A DNA stretch of 64,000 nt from Candidatus Peribacterales bacterium (GCA_020058765.1 JAGVDM010000006.1:1-64000); one strand, 5' to 3'; shown: positions 40,161 through 49,141, numbered from the stretch's first letter. Numbers and translations are program-made. Notes: generated by a model not told the origin, from the sequence alone.

Positions 40161-40735
40161 GAGGCAATAAACAACCGATGAATCGACTCCTCATCTCGTA
40201 ACTCGGGATGGCAAGTGAGCGCCCACACATTCCCCGCACGAACGATGACGGGGTGTTCCCCGTGCATGGCGAGCACCTCCACATCTTTTCCTACGTGTGT
40301 AATTACGGGGGCGCGGATAAAGCTTGCCCGTACCGGTCGATCAACATGCGACACGATGAGTGACGCATCGAAGCTTTCCAGTTGATTCCCATAGGCATTG
40401 CGATCAATCGTGATATCGATCAATCCGAGCGATGCGGGAGGGTTCTTGCCTGTGATCTTCGTAGCAACAAGAATGGCACCTGCACAAATACCCATCACGG
40501 AGAGTGTGCTGGCACGACAACGGTCAGTAATAGCTGCATCCAACCCTGTAGAAGCAAGCAGCAGACTAATAGTTGTACTCTCACCACCAGGAATGATGAG
40601 GTGCGTGCACTGTTCCAGATCTTGCACGGTACGCACGTACTGCACCTGTACGCTCATGGCAGCCAAGAGCGCTGCGTGCTCAGCGAAATTCCCCTGCAAT
40701 GCCAGTATGCCTACGGTGACAGTTTTAGTGGCCAC
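40157..40735 (-). CDS. pdxT: Pyridoxal 5'-phosphate synthase glutaminase subunit PdxT
   Basis: 192 residues from GTG at 40735. It supplies ammonia from glutamine to Pdx[18 protein letters not shown] opens the class I amidotransferase domain; [26 protein letters not shown] (nucleophile Cys) and [11 protein letters not shown] (His-Glu of the catalytic triad) are all present. The GTG overlaps the end of pdxS by 11 bp, a typical coupled arrangement. An open frame continues upstream in this phase through pdxS but is not coding. Confidence 0.95.
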   Translation of the reverse strand: MATKTVTVGILALQGNFAEHAALLAAMSVQVQYVRTVQDLEQCTHLIIPGGESTTISLLLASTGLDAAITDRCRASTLSVMGICAGAILVATKITGKNPPASLGLIDITIDRNAYGNQLESFDASLIVSHVDRPVRASFIRAPVITHVGKDVEVLAMHGEHPVIVRAGNVWALTCHPELRDEESIHRLFIAS

Positions 40736-41612
40736 GATGCTGCATACTGAGCTCCAACTGCGCAATCTCCTGCCCCGCCATTGCCTGGCCGATCCCTGAG
40801 GAAACGTCGGCAAGGAGTGCGGCATCATTGAAGTGCGTGGTTGCCTGCACAATCGCCGCTGCGCGACGCTGCGGATCAGAGGACTTGAAGATCCCCGACC
40901 CGACGAACACACCTTCGGCGCCAAGGCTCATGACCAATGCTGCGTCTGCTGGAGTAGCAACACCACCGGCGACGAACGTAACTACAGGGAGTCGCCCTGC
41001 CTCACGAACGGACTCTACAAGGTTCGCATCTACACGCTCCTGCTCAGCGAAAGCCGTACGGTCTGCTGCAGTCATATCTTGGAGAGCGGCGATCTGGCGT
41101 GTGATGAGCTTGAGGTGACGCACCGCCTCCACGATGTTCCCCGTACCGGCCTCGCCCTTGGTGCGAATCATTGCTGCTCCTTCGGAAATACGGCGCAGTG
41201 CCTCGCCAAGCGAGGTAGCGCCGCATACGAACGGAACGCTGAATGATGCCTTCTGCACATGATCAAATGGATCTGCAGGCGTGAGCACTTCGCTCTCGTC
41301 GATGAAGTCGACACCGATCGCCTCTAGAATGCGTGCCTCGGCCGTATGGCCGATGCGTACTTTGGCCATTACAGGAATGGATACGGCCTCACGGATCTCG
41401 CGAATGAGCGCAGGATCGCTCATGCGAGCCACGCCGCCCTCTGCTCGGATATCGGAAGGAATGCGCTCCAGCGCCATCACTGCACACGCACCGGCTTCTT
41501 CGGCAATCACTGCCTGTTCTGCTGTGGTGACATCCATAATGACGCCACCCTTGAGCATACGCGCAAGGTCTTCGCCGAGGGTGTTCCGAGTGTGCTTCAC
41601 GGGCTTGAGCAT
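40725..41612 (-). CDS. pdxS: Pyridoxal 5'-phosphate synthase subunit PdxS
   Basis: 295 residues from ATG at 41612. The TIM barrel that makes PLP from ribose 5-phosphate, glyceraldehyde 3-phosphate and ammonia. Signatures: [51 protein letters not shown] with an active-site Lys, [13 protein letters not shown], and [12 protein letters not shown] purine-rich GCAAAGGGGT stretch precedes the ATG. A much longer frame extends upstream but runs antisense to idi and is spurious. With pdxT this is the DXP-independent vitamin B6 route. Confidence 0.97.
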   Translation of the reverse strand: MLKPVKHTRNTLGEDLARMLKGGVIMDVTTAEQAVIAEEAGACAVMALERIPSDIRAEGGVARMSDPALIREIREAVSIPVMAKVRIGHTAEARILEAIGVDFIDESEVLTPADPFDHVQKASFSVPFVCGATSLGEALRRISEGAAMIRTKGEAGTGNIVEAVRHLKLITRQIAALQDMTAADRTAFAEQERVDANLVESVREAGRLPVVTFVAGGVATPADAALVMSLGAEGVFVGSGIFKSSDPQRRAAAIVQATTHFNDAALLADVSSGIGQAMAGQEIAQLELSMQHRGH

Positions 41613-41659
41613 ACCCCTTTGCGCAGCCAGACGGGAGCAGAGAATCCGGATTTTTCTGA

Positions 41660-41686
41660 GTATGGCACACGAGTCACTTGCCATAC
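41660..41686. promoter_or_regulatory. Inverted repeat between pdxS and idi, candidate operator
   Basis: GTATGGCA (41660-41667), 11 bp, TGCCATAC (41679-41686), a perfect 8-bp inverted repeat in the 100-bp divergent region. Centre-to-centre spacing of about two helical turns suits a dimeric repressor; an RNA hairpin in the idi leader is the other reading. Confidence 0.5.
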
Positions 41687-41712
41687 CGAAGCATCGAGGC
41701 GAACATGCAATC

Positions 41713-42228
41713 ATGAAGCACGTCGTACTCTGCAACGAGCAGGGCGAACCTGCAGGAACCATGGAAATCCTGCAAGCGCACGCAGGAAACGGGACGCTCC
41801 ATCGAGCGTACTCAGTATTCGTATTCCGCAACGGCGGCAACGAACTCCTCCTGCAACAGCGCAGTGCAGCGAAGCCGCTCTTTCCGCTCTTTTGGGCCAA
41901 CACGTGCTGCAGCCACCCACAGCAGGGCGAAGGCATCGCAGAGTCTGCAGAGAAGCGCTTGCAGGAAGAAATGGGCTTCACCTGTTCGCTCAAGGAAGTA
42001 GGTTCGTTTGTGTACCAAGCGCCGGATCCCGAAGGGCGAGGCGCGGAACACGAATACGACACCGTGCTCATGGGCATGGTGGAAGATGACATCGGCGTGG
42101 AGCCGAATCCGACTGAGGTGGCCGATTGGCGATGGGTGAGCTTGGAAGAACTGCAACAAGAGCTGGATGAAACACCCGAGCTCTTTGCGCCATGGTTCCC
42201 GCAGGCGTTGAGCCTGATTTTCCGATGA
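41713..42228 (+). CDS. idi: Isopentenyl-diphosphate delta-isomerase, type I
   Basis: 171 residues. Interconverts IPP and DMAPP. The Nudix-like type I features are seen: [22 protein letters not shown] (63-73) with the catalytic Cys, [11 protein letters not shown] (Nudix helix) and the [10 protein letters not shown] segment with the metal/substrate Glu. [16 protein letters not shown] matches the usual N-terminus, so ATG 41713 is chosen; ATG 41662 is in frame but falls in the inverted repeat. First gene of the mevalonate/isoprenoid operon. Its stop overlaps the uppS start (ATGA). Confidence 0.94.
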   Translation: MKHVVLCNEQGEPAGTMEILQAHAGNGTLHRAYSVFVFRNGGNELLLQQRSAAKPLFPLFWANTCCSHPQQGEGIAESAEKRLQEEMGFTCSLKEVGSFVYQAPDPEGRGAEHEYDTVLMGMVEDDIGVEPNPTEVADWRWVSLEELQQELDETPELFAPWFPQALSLIFR

Positions 42229-42902
42229 ACGCAGACAAGCCGTTGCACCTAGCCATCATCCCGGACGGCAACCGCCGTTGGGCAAAAAAGCGCATGTTGC
42301 AGCCATGGAAAGGGCATGAAGAAGCGATCCATACGATCGAGAATATCCTCGAGTGGTGTAGGCAGCGTGAGGACATTGCCGTACTGACCCTGTGGCTGTT
42401 TTCGACGGAGAACTGGAAACGTGATTCCGTAGAAATCGAGAAACTGATGCACATGCTCTTGGAATACCTACAAAAAGAACGTGCATCCTTCACGGAAAAA
42501 CAAACACGTTTCGTGCACTCTGGCCGCAAGGATCGCATCCCTAAGGAGCTGGCGACATTGATTGCGGATATCGAAGCAGAAACAGCAGCATTCTCCCGGT
42601 ACACACTGCACCTTGCACTCGATTACGGCGGCAAGGATGAACTGCTCCGTGCACTCGGAAAGCTGCAGAGCGATGCGCCTACAGACGAAGAAGTACGCGC
42701 TGCACTTGATCATCCCGAACTCCCAGATATCGACATCATTGTGCGTACATCTGGCGAGCATCGCACAAGCAACTTCTTCCTATGGCAGAGCACATATGCG
42801 GAGTGGTTCTTCGTGCCACAGTTTTTCCCCGATCTTACAACGGAGGATCTGGAAGGAATTCTCTCGGAATTTCACAAGCGTGGACGCCGCTTTGGGGGCT
42901 AG
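42225..42902 (+). CDS. uppS: Undecaprenyl diphosphate synthase (cis-prenyltransferase)
   Basis: 225 residues. Elongates farnesyl diphosphate with IPP units to the C55 lipid carrier for cell-wall synthesis. [15 protein letters not shown] (11-25) contains the catalytic Asp 14 and the phosphate-binding NRRWA. Also [13 protein letters not shown], the [10 protein letters not shown] region, [23 protein letters not shown] and FVPQFFPD. All conserved Arg positions of motif V are present. Overlaps idi by 4 bp, so carrier-lipid and precursor synthesis are coupled in one transcript. Confidence 0.95.
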   Translation: MNADKPLHLAIIPDGNRRWAKKRMLQPWKGHEEAIHTIENILEWCRQREDIAVLTLWLFSTENWKRDSVEIEKLMHMLLEYLQKERASFTEKQTRFVHSGRKDRIPKELATLIADIEAETAAFSRYTLHLALDYGGKDELLRALGKLQSDAPTDEEVRAALDHPELPDIDIIVRTSGEHRTSNFFLWQSTYAEWFFVPQFFPDLTTEDLEGILSEFHKRGRRFGG

Positions 42903-42914
42903 AATACGGCAAGT

Positions 42915-43766
42915 ATGACCCGCCAAGGCCATGCATGCGGCAAGATCATTGTGAGCGGCGAATACGCTGTGCTCTTTGGGGAACCAGGGCTCGCGCTCCC
43001 CGCAGCAATGGGCATAACGGTGGAGTACCTAGAGAATCCCTTACGCGGCACATTGGATGTGCATTGGGAACACGATGGTGGAGCGCTCTGGAATGCATAC
43101 CTCATGCAGATTCTTTCGCTCGTCGAACATGCGAAAGGGCAGCTGCTCACGGGAACGCTCAGTATCACCAGTACATTACCGCTCGGCAAAGGCATGGGAT
43201 CGTCCACAGCGCTAGTGATTGCCTGCTGCAGGGCGATACTTGGGGAGCACTGCGAGCAAGAGGCGCTGGATATCGAAAACAAGGTAAACCCCGGTCACAG
43301 CGGAGTGGATTTTGCGGCCATCTGGCTCCAGAAACCGATTCTGTTCGTGCGTGGTGAACCCGCACAGATTGTTGCATTGCCACCGGACGTGCTGGCAAAT
43401 GCGCTGCTCCTGGATACAGGCACACCGGATCAACCAACGCCCGAGCTTGTGGCATGGGTACGAGAACACGAACGGCAGCTACGTGCGCCACTACAGAATA
43501 TCGGCGAATGCTCACGGCGCATTGCCGGCGATGAGGATATCTCCACCGTATTGCGCGCACACCATCGTGCACAGGTTGCACTGGGTGTCGTGCCAGACTT
43601 CGTGCAGGCAATCATCGCAGAAATTGAAGCATCAGGCGGGGCAGCAAAGGTCATTGGTGCAGGAGGACAATCCGGCGGAGCAGGAATGGTGCTTGTACTG
43701 GGCATGGAACAAGAAGACCTGCGCCGGATTGCAGGTGAGCGTGAAATTTTCCCTCTGCACGCATGA
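42915..43766 (+). CDS. mvk: Mevalonate kinase (GHMP family)
   Basis: 283 residues, short but complete. Phosphorylates mevalonate at O5. The N-terminal CGKIIVSGEYAVLFGEPGLALP is the mevalonate kinase start (GK.ILFGEHAVV.G.PA.A). The GHMP ATP-loop LPLGKGMGSSTAL (89-100) and ENKVNPGHSGVDFAA (E..(H).NPSG.D) and a C-terminal KVIGAGGQSGGAG (GAG-GGC-like motif) are present. It could act on phosphomevalonate instead, but the N-terminal motif favours mevalonate. 12 bp after uppS; overlaps mvaD by 4 bp. Confidence 0.88.
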   Translation: MTRQGHACGKIIVSGEYAVLFGEPGLALPAAMGITVEYLENPLRGTLDVHWEHDGGALWNAYLMQILSLVEHAKGQLLTGTLSITSTLPLGKGMGSSTALVIACCRAILGEHCEQEALDIENKVNPGHSGVDFAAIWLQKPILFVRGEPAQIVALPPDVLANALLLDTGTPDQPTPELVAWVREHERQLRAPLQNIGECSRRIAGDEDISTVLRAHHRAQVALGVVPDFVQAIIAEIEASGGAAKVIGAGGQSGGAGMVLVLGMEQEDLRRIAGEREIFPLHA

Positions 43767-44767
43767 GTGTACGTGCCATCTCCTCACCCAACATTGCGCT
43801 CGTGAAGTATTGGGGAAATCGCCACACTGCATTGCGCCTACCTGCCGCTGATTCGCTCTCCATAACGCTCTCTACACCAACAGTCACTCTGACTGTGGAT
43901 CACGCAGATTCACTCAAAATACGATCGTACACCATGGGAGAAGAGCGCCCAGTAACAGGGAAGCACTTGGAGCGATTTGCTGCACACATTGCACATGCAA
44001 AAACGTACCTCGCCACACTCGGCATACCCGATGCAGTTCCCAGTAGTCTCTCCATCGATATCGATTCGCACATTCCCCCTTCTGTTGGACTTGCCTCATC
44101 TGCTGCAGTGTTCAGCTGCCTTGCGCAGGCTATTCGTCAGTTGATCGCACCATCGATCGCACTCACAGATGCACAAACCAGTGTGATTGCTCGACTGGGT
44201 TCCGGTTCTGCATGCCGCAGTGTCATGGGCGGTTTTGTAGCTATGGAAGCGGGTAACGGCGATGCAATAGATGCTGCATTCGCACGACAAATCGCAGATG
44301 CGGAGCACTGGATGCTCTACGATTTCGTCATCATACCAACGCACGAAGAAAAGAAAGTCGGCTCGACCGAAGGACATGCAGAGGCACAAAGCAGCCCGCT
44401 GTTTGCGGAGCGCGTCACAGCGATACACACTCGCCGTCAGCAAGAGTGTATCAATGCCATCATGCACAAAGACTTCGAGAAATTGCGTGCCGTATCAGAG
44501 GAAGACATGTGGGACATGCATCGCGTTATGCAGTCACAGAGCCATCCGCTCAACTACCTGTCCGACGAAACACATCGCATTGTGCGCGAGCTCGAAGCGC
44601 TGCGCACAGCACAGCATATGCCTGTGCTCTACACCATGGATGCCGGCCCGACCGTGCATGCCATCTGCACCGAGGAGGCTGTGCCGCTTGTGCAAGAGTT
44701 TGCAGAGGCGCAGCAAGAGTGCACACTCTTTCTTGCACACGCTGGATCTGGTTCCCGCCCTGCATAA
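43763..44767 (+). CDS. mvaD: Diphosphomevalonate (or phosphomevalonate) decarboxylase
   Basis: 334 residues of the GHMP superfamily. SPNIALVKYWGNR (8-20) has the catalytic-site Lys 15; PPSVGLASSAAVFSCLA is the ATP loop; GSGSACRSVMGGFVAME contains the conserved Ser-Arg; and YTMDAGPTVHAIC holds the catalytic Asp of the DAGP(N) motif. The enzyme makes IPP from diphosphomevalonate. Archaeal relatives instead decarboxylate phosphomevalonate; without a recognisable phosphomevalonate kinase in the operon, the exact substrate is open. ATGA overlap with mvk; one base separates it from the HMG-CoA reductase ATG. Confidence 0.9.
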   Translation: MSVRAISSPNIALVKYWGNRHTALRLPAADSLSITLSTPTVTLTVDHADSLKIRSYTMGEERPVTGKHLERFAAHIAHAKTYLATLGIPDAVPSSLSIDIDSHIPPSVGLASSAAVFSCLAQAIRQLIAPSIALTDAQTSVIARLGSGSACRSVMGGFVAMEAGNGDAIDAAFARQIADAEHWMLYDFVIIPTHEEKKVGSTEGHAEAQSSPLFAERVTAIHTRRQQECINAIMHKDFEKLRAVSEEDMWDMHRVMQSQSHPLNYLSDETHRIVRELEALRTAQHMPVLYTMDAGPTVHAICTEEAVPLVQEFAEAQQECTLFLAHAGSGSRPA

Positions 44768-44768
44768 T

Positions 44769-45935
44769 ATGGATCTACGCACACTCCCCGACGGCATGAC
44801 CCCGGCAGAACGCTGCGATGAGCGTCGCCAGAGAATCGCTCAGGAAAGCGGTATCGACCTCTCGAACGTTGGTGTAGATGCACGGAGAATCGGCACTGCA
44901 GAAGAGAAGAATTGTGAGCAGATGTTCGGCCACATACCGCTGCCTGTGGGAATCGCAGGATCGCTCGTTGTGCACTTCAGCAGCCAAGAACGCGCTGAGG
45001 TGTACGTGCCACTCGCCACAACAGAAGGTGCACTGGTCGCCAGCACCAACCGAGGGTGCAAAGCAATCACCGAGAGCGGTGGGGCACGCGTGACGCACGT
45101 CCACCATGGAACATCTCGCTCACTCGCATTCCACTGTACTAGCACAGATGGTGTACGATCGTTCATGGCTTTTCTCAAAGGAAAAACTGATAAATGGACT
45201 ACAATCGGAGAGGCAACGAGCGGTCATTTGCATCTGCTTTCGTACACGATTGATGCAAAAGATGATCATGTGTTCCTCACTATTTTCTGTGACACAGATG
45301 AAGCAATGGGAATGAACATGGTGACCATCGCTGCGCAGGCGATTGGCGAGTGGGCCGCAGAGCACCATGAGGGTGTGCAATTCGTCACTGTTGCCGGGAA
45401 TGTGGATAGCGACAAAAAACCGAGCGAGCGCGTGCACCAGAATGGGCGAGGATACAGCGTGACCGCTTTCGTCACACTTCCCTCTGCTGTGATTGCCTCG
45501 GTACTCAAAACAACACCGGAGGCAATGCTGGGCGTTGCTCGCGCAAAGCTGGAACTGGGCTCATCCGTCGCGGGAGCAATCGGCCACAACCTGCATGCAG
45601 CCAATGTGATCGCCGCCATCTACCTGGCAACCGGGCAAGATGCGGCGCACACAGTGGAAGGATCGCTCACAGATACGACCGTAACACAGGAAAAAGACGG
45701 CCTCACCGTCACAGTACGACTCCCGGCGGTATTGGTAGGCGTGCGAGGCGGAGGAACAGGTCTCCCTGCACAGTCGCAATGCCTCAATTTACTCCTGCAG
45801 CCGGGCACTGCCCTCACTAGCCGCGTACAACTTGCCGAAACCATTGGCGCAGCGGTACTGGCAGGCGAAGTGTCACTTCTGGCTGCCCAGGCGAGCCATA
45901 CGCTTGCGAGGGCACACCGGGAATTGGGGCGCTAA
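44769..45935 (+). CDS. Hydroxymethylglutaryl-CoA reductase, class I
   Basis: 388 residues, soluble, without the membrane domain of eukaryotic forms. Reduces HMG-CoA to mevalonate. Motifs: CEQMFGHIPLPVGIAGSL, PLATTEGALVASTNRGCKAI (catalytic Glu about 86), DEAMGMNMVTIA (NADPH-binding DAMGMN form), AGNVDSDKKPSE with the catalytic Lys, GHNLHAANVIAAIYLATGQD with the catalytic His, and VRGGGTGLPAQSQCL. The DKKP and GTGLP-type motifs match class I (archaeal/eukaryotic) rather than class II. ATG 44769 is one base after the mvaD stop. Confidence 0.95.
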   Translation: MDLRTLPDGMTPAERCDERRQRIAQESGIDLSNVGVDARRIGTAEEKNCEQMFGHIPLPVGIAGSLVVHFSSQERAEVYVPLATTEGALVASTNRGCKAITESGGARVTHVHHGTSRSLAFHCTSTDGVRSFMAFLKGKTDKWTTIGEATSGHLHLLSYTIDAKDDHVFLTIFCDTDEAMGMNMVTIAAQAIGEWAAEHHEGVQFVTVAGNVDSDKKPSERVHQNGRGYSVTAFVTLPSAVIASVLKTTPEAMLGVARAKLELGSSVAGAIGHNLHAANVIAAIYLATGQDAAHTVEGSLTDTTVTQEKDGLTVTVRLPAVLVGVRGGGTGLPAQSQCLNLLLQPGTALTSRVQLAETIGAAVLAGEVSLLAAQASHTLARAHRELGR

Positions 45936-45936
45936 A

Positions 45937-47055
45937 ATGACCGGAGAACGTTTGAGGAATACCGCAATTTCAGCGAGAATAGGTGCTCGGCACAATAGAC
46001 CGACTATCGCGATGCCAACATCGAATCGGAGTGCCATTATCGGCTTCGGTATGTGTCTGCCTTCCGAACGCATCCGCGTGACGGAAATCGCCAACGCCTG
46101 GCAACAGGATGGTGCAGGCGTGAGCGCGGCTATTGGCGTAACCGAGAAAACCGTACCCGGAGAGGGGCAGGATAGCTTTACGCTAGCCTACGAAGCAGGC
46201 AAGCAAGCTATTGCCATTGCCGGCATTCAGCCCAGTGAAATCAGTGCGGTATTCGTAGGATCCGAGAGCCACCCCTATGCGGTAAAACCTACGAGCGGCA
46301 TGGTGGCCGATGCACTGGGAGTGCACCCATTCTGCCACGCTGCAGACCTCGAGTTTGCCTGCAAAGCCGGCACGGCCGGGCTGCAGATTGTGGATGCATT
46401 CGTACGCTGCAAGCAGATCCGCTACGGCCTTGCGATCGGCAGCGATACTGCGCAATCAAAGCCGGGTGATGCATTGGAATACACGGCTGCGGCTGGTGCT
46501 GCAGCATTCGTAGTAGGACCGGACAGCGCGAAGAACGCACTTTGCAGAATCGATTCGACCCTATCTTTCACTACCGATACGCCGGACTTCTGGCGCGCAG
46601 GAAACGCACAGTACCCCAGCCACGGCGGGCGGTTCACAGGAGAACCCGGCTACTTCCATCATGTGCGCACCACGGTGCAAGGCATGTTGGAACAAGCAAA
46701 ACTGGAAGCCAAAGACCTCGACCACGTGGTGCTCCACATGCCCAATGGCAAGTTCCCGTCGCGTATTGCCAAGGAGTGTGGGTTCACTAAAGAACAAATG
46801 CGCTGCGGATTCATCGTGCCGCACATTGGCAACACCTATAGCGCATGTTCCCCCATCGGCCTGGCGCATGTGCTTCAAGAAGCCAAGAAGGATCAACGCA
46901 TATTGCTGGTGTCCTATGGCTCCGGCGCGGGGTGCGACGCGTTCCTGTTCACCATGCTGCGGGACGGTGTTGCATTACCATCTGCAACTACAGAAACCAC
47001 ATACGTGGAATACGCCGAATACCGCAAACGTTCCGAAACACTCTCGCTGCATTAA
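45937..47055 (+). CDS. Hydroxymethylglutaryl-CoA synthase, archaeal type
   Basis: Condenses acetyl-CoA and acetoacetyl-CoA to HMG-CoA. With the ATG at 45937 (one base after the previous stop) the protein has 372 residues; family similarity starts near ATG 46012 (IIGFGMCLPSERIRVTEIA), leaving a 25-residue extension that may not be translated. Catalytic residues: Glu in FVGSESHPYAVKPT, Cys in DLEFACKAGTAGLQ, His in VVLHMPNGKFPSR. GNTYSACSPIGLAHVL and the VSYGSGAGCDAFLF end match archaeal HMG-CoA synthases. Followed by thiolase with TAATG overlap, the archaeal gene pairing. Confidence 0.92.
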   Translation: MTGERLRNTAISARIGARHNRPTIAMPTSNRSAIIGFGMCLPSERIRVTEIANAWQQDGAGVSAAIGVTEKTVPGEGQDSFTLAYEAGKQAIAIAGIQPSEISAVFVGSESHPYAVKPTSGMVADALGVHPFCHAADLEFACKAGTAGLQIVDAFVRCKQIRYGLAIGSDTAQSKPGDALEYTAAAGAAAFVVGPDSAKNALCRIDSTLSFTTDTPDFWRAGNAQYPSHGGRFTGEPGYFHHVRTTVQGMLEQAKLEAKDLDHVVLHMPNGKFPSRIAKECGFTKEQMRCGFIVPHIGNTYSACSPIGLAHVLQEAKKDQRILLVSYGSGAGCDAFLFTMLRDGVALPSATTETTYVEYAEYRKRSETLSLH

Positions 47056-48170
47056 TGGATCAAATGATCTCCATCATCGGCACAGGCCAAACGCCGTTTG
47101 GTGAGCACTGGGATAAGAGCCTGCACGACCTCATTGCCGATGCTGTACAGAGCGCAATCGAAGCTGCGCGCTGTACACCGCTCGATATCGACATGGTCAT
47201 TGTGGCAAACATGATCGGTGAGCGCTTAAGCGGCCAGGCACACCTAGGTGCACTGACGGCATCGCTGCTCCCCCACCACCCACCTGCACTGCGAGTGGAA
47301 GCCGCTTGCGCCTCCGGCGCAGTAGCCATGCACACTGCATGCGCGCTGCTAGAAAGCGGCAAGGCGCAAACCGTGCTTGTTGTAGGAGCCGAGAAAATGA
47401 CCGACGCAACGAATGAAGAGGTAGCCGCAGCACTCATGGGTGCGGCAGATAGCGAAAAGGATGCGCCCGCGGGCATTACATTCCCCGGACTCTTTGGCCT
47501 GGTGGCACAACGCTACATGCATGAGTACAACCTCTCGCGCGAGGACTTAAGCTGCGTTAGTGCACTCCATCATCGCAATGCTGTGGGGAATCCCTACGCA
47601 CAATTCCGCAAAGAAATTTCCGCGGAGGAAATCTCTGCGAGCGCGCTTATTGCCGATCCACTTCGTCTGCTCGATTGCTCACCAGTAAGCGACGGTGCAG
47701 CTGCGTGTATCCTCTCTACAAAGTTTGAGGGGCCTGTGCGTATTGCTGCATCACAACTAGCAACCGATGCCGTAAGCCTACTCGATCGACCATCCATCAC
47801 AAGCTTTCGGGCAACTAAGACCGCAACAGAACGAGCACTCGCAGAAGCGAATATTAAACTGCAGGATCTTCAGGCAATCGAACTGCATGACTGTTTCTCT
47901 ATTGCAGCAGTGATCAGCGTGGAGGATATGGGGCTGGCAGAACCGGGCACTGGTGTGCAGCTCTACAAAAAGCCGGACGGCAATCTCGTACTCAATCCAA
48001 GTGGTGGGCTCAAGGCATGCGGTCATCCTGTTGCGGCCACCGGGGTAAAGCAGGTCATCGAAATCAGTAAATGGCTGCAAAACAACAATCTCCGCTGGGG
48101 CGCGACCCACAACTTCGGCGGTACAGGCGCCACTTGTGGTATGCATATCCTCGAACGACACAATGGATAA
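47055..48170 (+). CDS. Acetyl-CoA C-acetyltransferase (archaeal/SCPx-type thiolase)
   Basis: 371 residues. Makes acetoacetyl-CoA from two acetyl-CoA, the first step of the mevalonate route. IIGTGQTPFGEHWDKSLHDL at the start, nucleophile Cys 85 in VEAACASGAVAMHTA, CSPVSDGAAACILS, ELHDCFSIAAV with the HDCF motif, NPSGGLKACGHPVAATG with the catalytic Cys-Gly-His, and the terminal NFGGTGATCGMHIL. In archaea such thiolases form a complex with HMG-CoA synthase bridged by a DUF35 protein; here the DUF35 part is in the next gene, which starts within the last codons (8-bp overlap). Confidence 0.92.
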   Translation: MDQMISIIGTGQTPFGEHWDKSLHDLIADAVQSAIEAARCTPLDIDMVIVANMIGERLSGQAHLGALTASLLPHHPPALRVEAACASGAVAMHTACALLESGKAQTVLVVGAEKMTDATNEEVAAALMGAADSEKDAPAGITFPGLFGLVAQRYMHEYNLSREDLSCVSALHHRNAVGNPYAQFRKEISAEEISASALIADPLRLLDCSPVSDGAAACILSTKFEGPVRIAASQLATDAVSLLDRPSITSFRATKTATERALAEANIKLQDLQAIELHDCFSIAAVISVEDMGLAEPGTGVQLYKKPDGNLVLNPSGGLKACGHPVAATGVKQVIEISKWLQNNNLRWGATHNFGGTGATCGMHILERHNG

Positions 48171-49107
48171 CACGGCACCCATCATCGCCCGCGCACAGCG
48201 CGACAGAAAAGTGCAGATGCAACACGGCACTGTGCTGTCGCTCACGACTGTACGGCACCCGCCTGCCGGTTTCCCAGATGCACCGCGTCGTATTGCAATG
48301 CTGCAGCTCGAGGACGGCAAAAAAGTATTGGGCCTCATTGTAGGCAAAGCTCCGCTACAGATCGGAGATACCGTCGCCCCACGCTTGCGGCTCACGCGCG
48401 TGAGCGAAGATGGTTTGCGCCGCTACGATGCATGCTACGAGCCAGTCGTCTCTGTACGCGAGGAGCTCACAACAGGCTCATGGCGATACATTGTGGCACT
48501 CACTGGACCTTCTGGCGTTGGGAAGTCCACGGTGAATGCACTGCTCGGGAACGTGTTCTCCGACTACGTGCAGCCTGTACCGATCCTCACCACGAGGCCG
48601 CGACGAAAAGGCGACAGCAACGAATATCGATATGTTACGCCCGAGGAGTTTGTAGCGCTGCGCAGCCAAGGTGACATCATTGCTGCCACACATATTCCCT
48701 CTACAACCGAAGAGCGCTGGTACGGGTACCAAGCGAGCGATATCGAGGCGATCTGGAGGCAGGGCAAGATCCCCACAGTGGTGACGGAAATGCACCTGCT
48801 ACAAGATTTGGCACGCCACTACGGTCGACGGTCGATCTTGTCGTGCGGCCTGTTGCCGCCAGGAAAGAGCCGCCGTGCAAAACTTTCACAATTACTGCAC
48901 CGTCTACGCGCGCGCGGCAGGGACAGCGAAGAAAGCATCCGCGATCGTTTGCGTAATGCAGAAGAAGATCTCAAGTTCTTCGATACACGCACAGATCTGT
49001 TCGATCACATTCTCGTAAACGAGGATTTAGAAAGCGTGATCGGCACACTGAAGGATTCTATCCTGCAGCTGGTACAACCCGTACGCCCCGCGCAAGCCGC
49101 AGCGTAG
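48163..49107 (+). CDS. DUF35-type OB-fold fused to a guanylate-kinase-like domain
   Basis: 314 residues, two domains. Residues about 19-95 (GTVLSLTTVRHPPAGFPDA, VLGLIVG, LQIGDTV, DACYEP) match the OB-fold of DUF35 proteins, which bridge thiolase and HMG-CoA synthase in archaea; the zinc-ribbon cysteines are absent. Residues 108-300 match guanylate kinase: Walker A GPSGVGKS (115-122), LTTRPRRKGDSNEYRYVTPEEF (142-163, split binding motif), WYGYQ in place of YYGT, the lid RLRARGRDSEESIRDRL, and FDHILVNEDLE. The family Glu of FLEHAEV is Ala 174, and the DIDxQG motif reads VTEMHL, so GMP contacts are altered. The architecture is unusual. It overlaps thiolase by 8 bp and ends the operon. Confidence 0.82.
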   Translation: MDNTAPIIARAQRDRKVQMQHGTVLSLTTVRHPPAGFPDAPRRIAMLQLEDGKKVLGLIVGKAPLQIGDTVAPRLRLTRVSEDGLRRYDACYEPVVSVREELTTGSWRYIVALTGPSGVGKSTVNALLGNVFSDYVQPVPILTTRPRRKGDSNEYRYVTPEEFVALRSQGDIIAATHIPSTTEERWYGYQASDIEAIWRQGKIPTVVTEMHLLQDLARHYGRRSILSCGLLPPGKSRRAKLSQLLHRLRARGRDSEESIRDRLRNAEEDLKFFDTRTDLFDHILVNEDLESVIGTLKDSILQLVQPVRPAQAAA

Positions 49108-49141
49108 GAAAACGCAGAAGCGGTGTGCTACACTGTCCACC

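Noticed and set aside
41662-41712. Earlier in-frame ATG for idi
   Set aside because: Type I isomerases start close to the [10 protein letters not shown] segment, and the extra codons coincide with a perfect inverted repeat that looks regulatory.
41613-42248. 212-codon upstream extension of the pdxS frame
   Set aside because: It runs antisense to idi and has no similarity to PdxS; the real N-terminus is at 41612.
42225-43766. UGA recoded to glycine, as in Gracilibacteria or Absconditabacteria
   Set aside because: UGA serves as stop in several ATGA overlaps (42225-42228, 43763-43766, 14310-14313), and proteins end at family-typical lengths.
44271-44768. Long N-terminal extension of the HMG-CoA reductase frame
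   Set aside because: The extension overlaps mvaD in another frame, is Cys/Ser/Arg-rich and unlike any HMG-CoA reductase; the ATG at 44769 fits the family and operon spacing.
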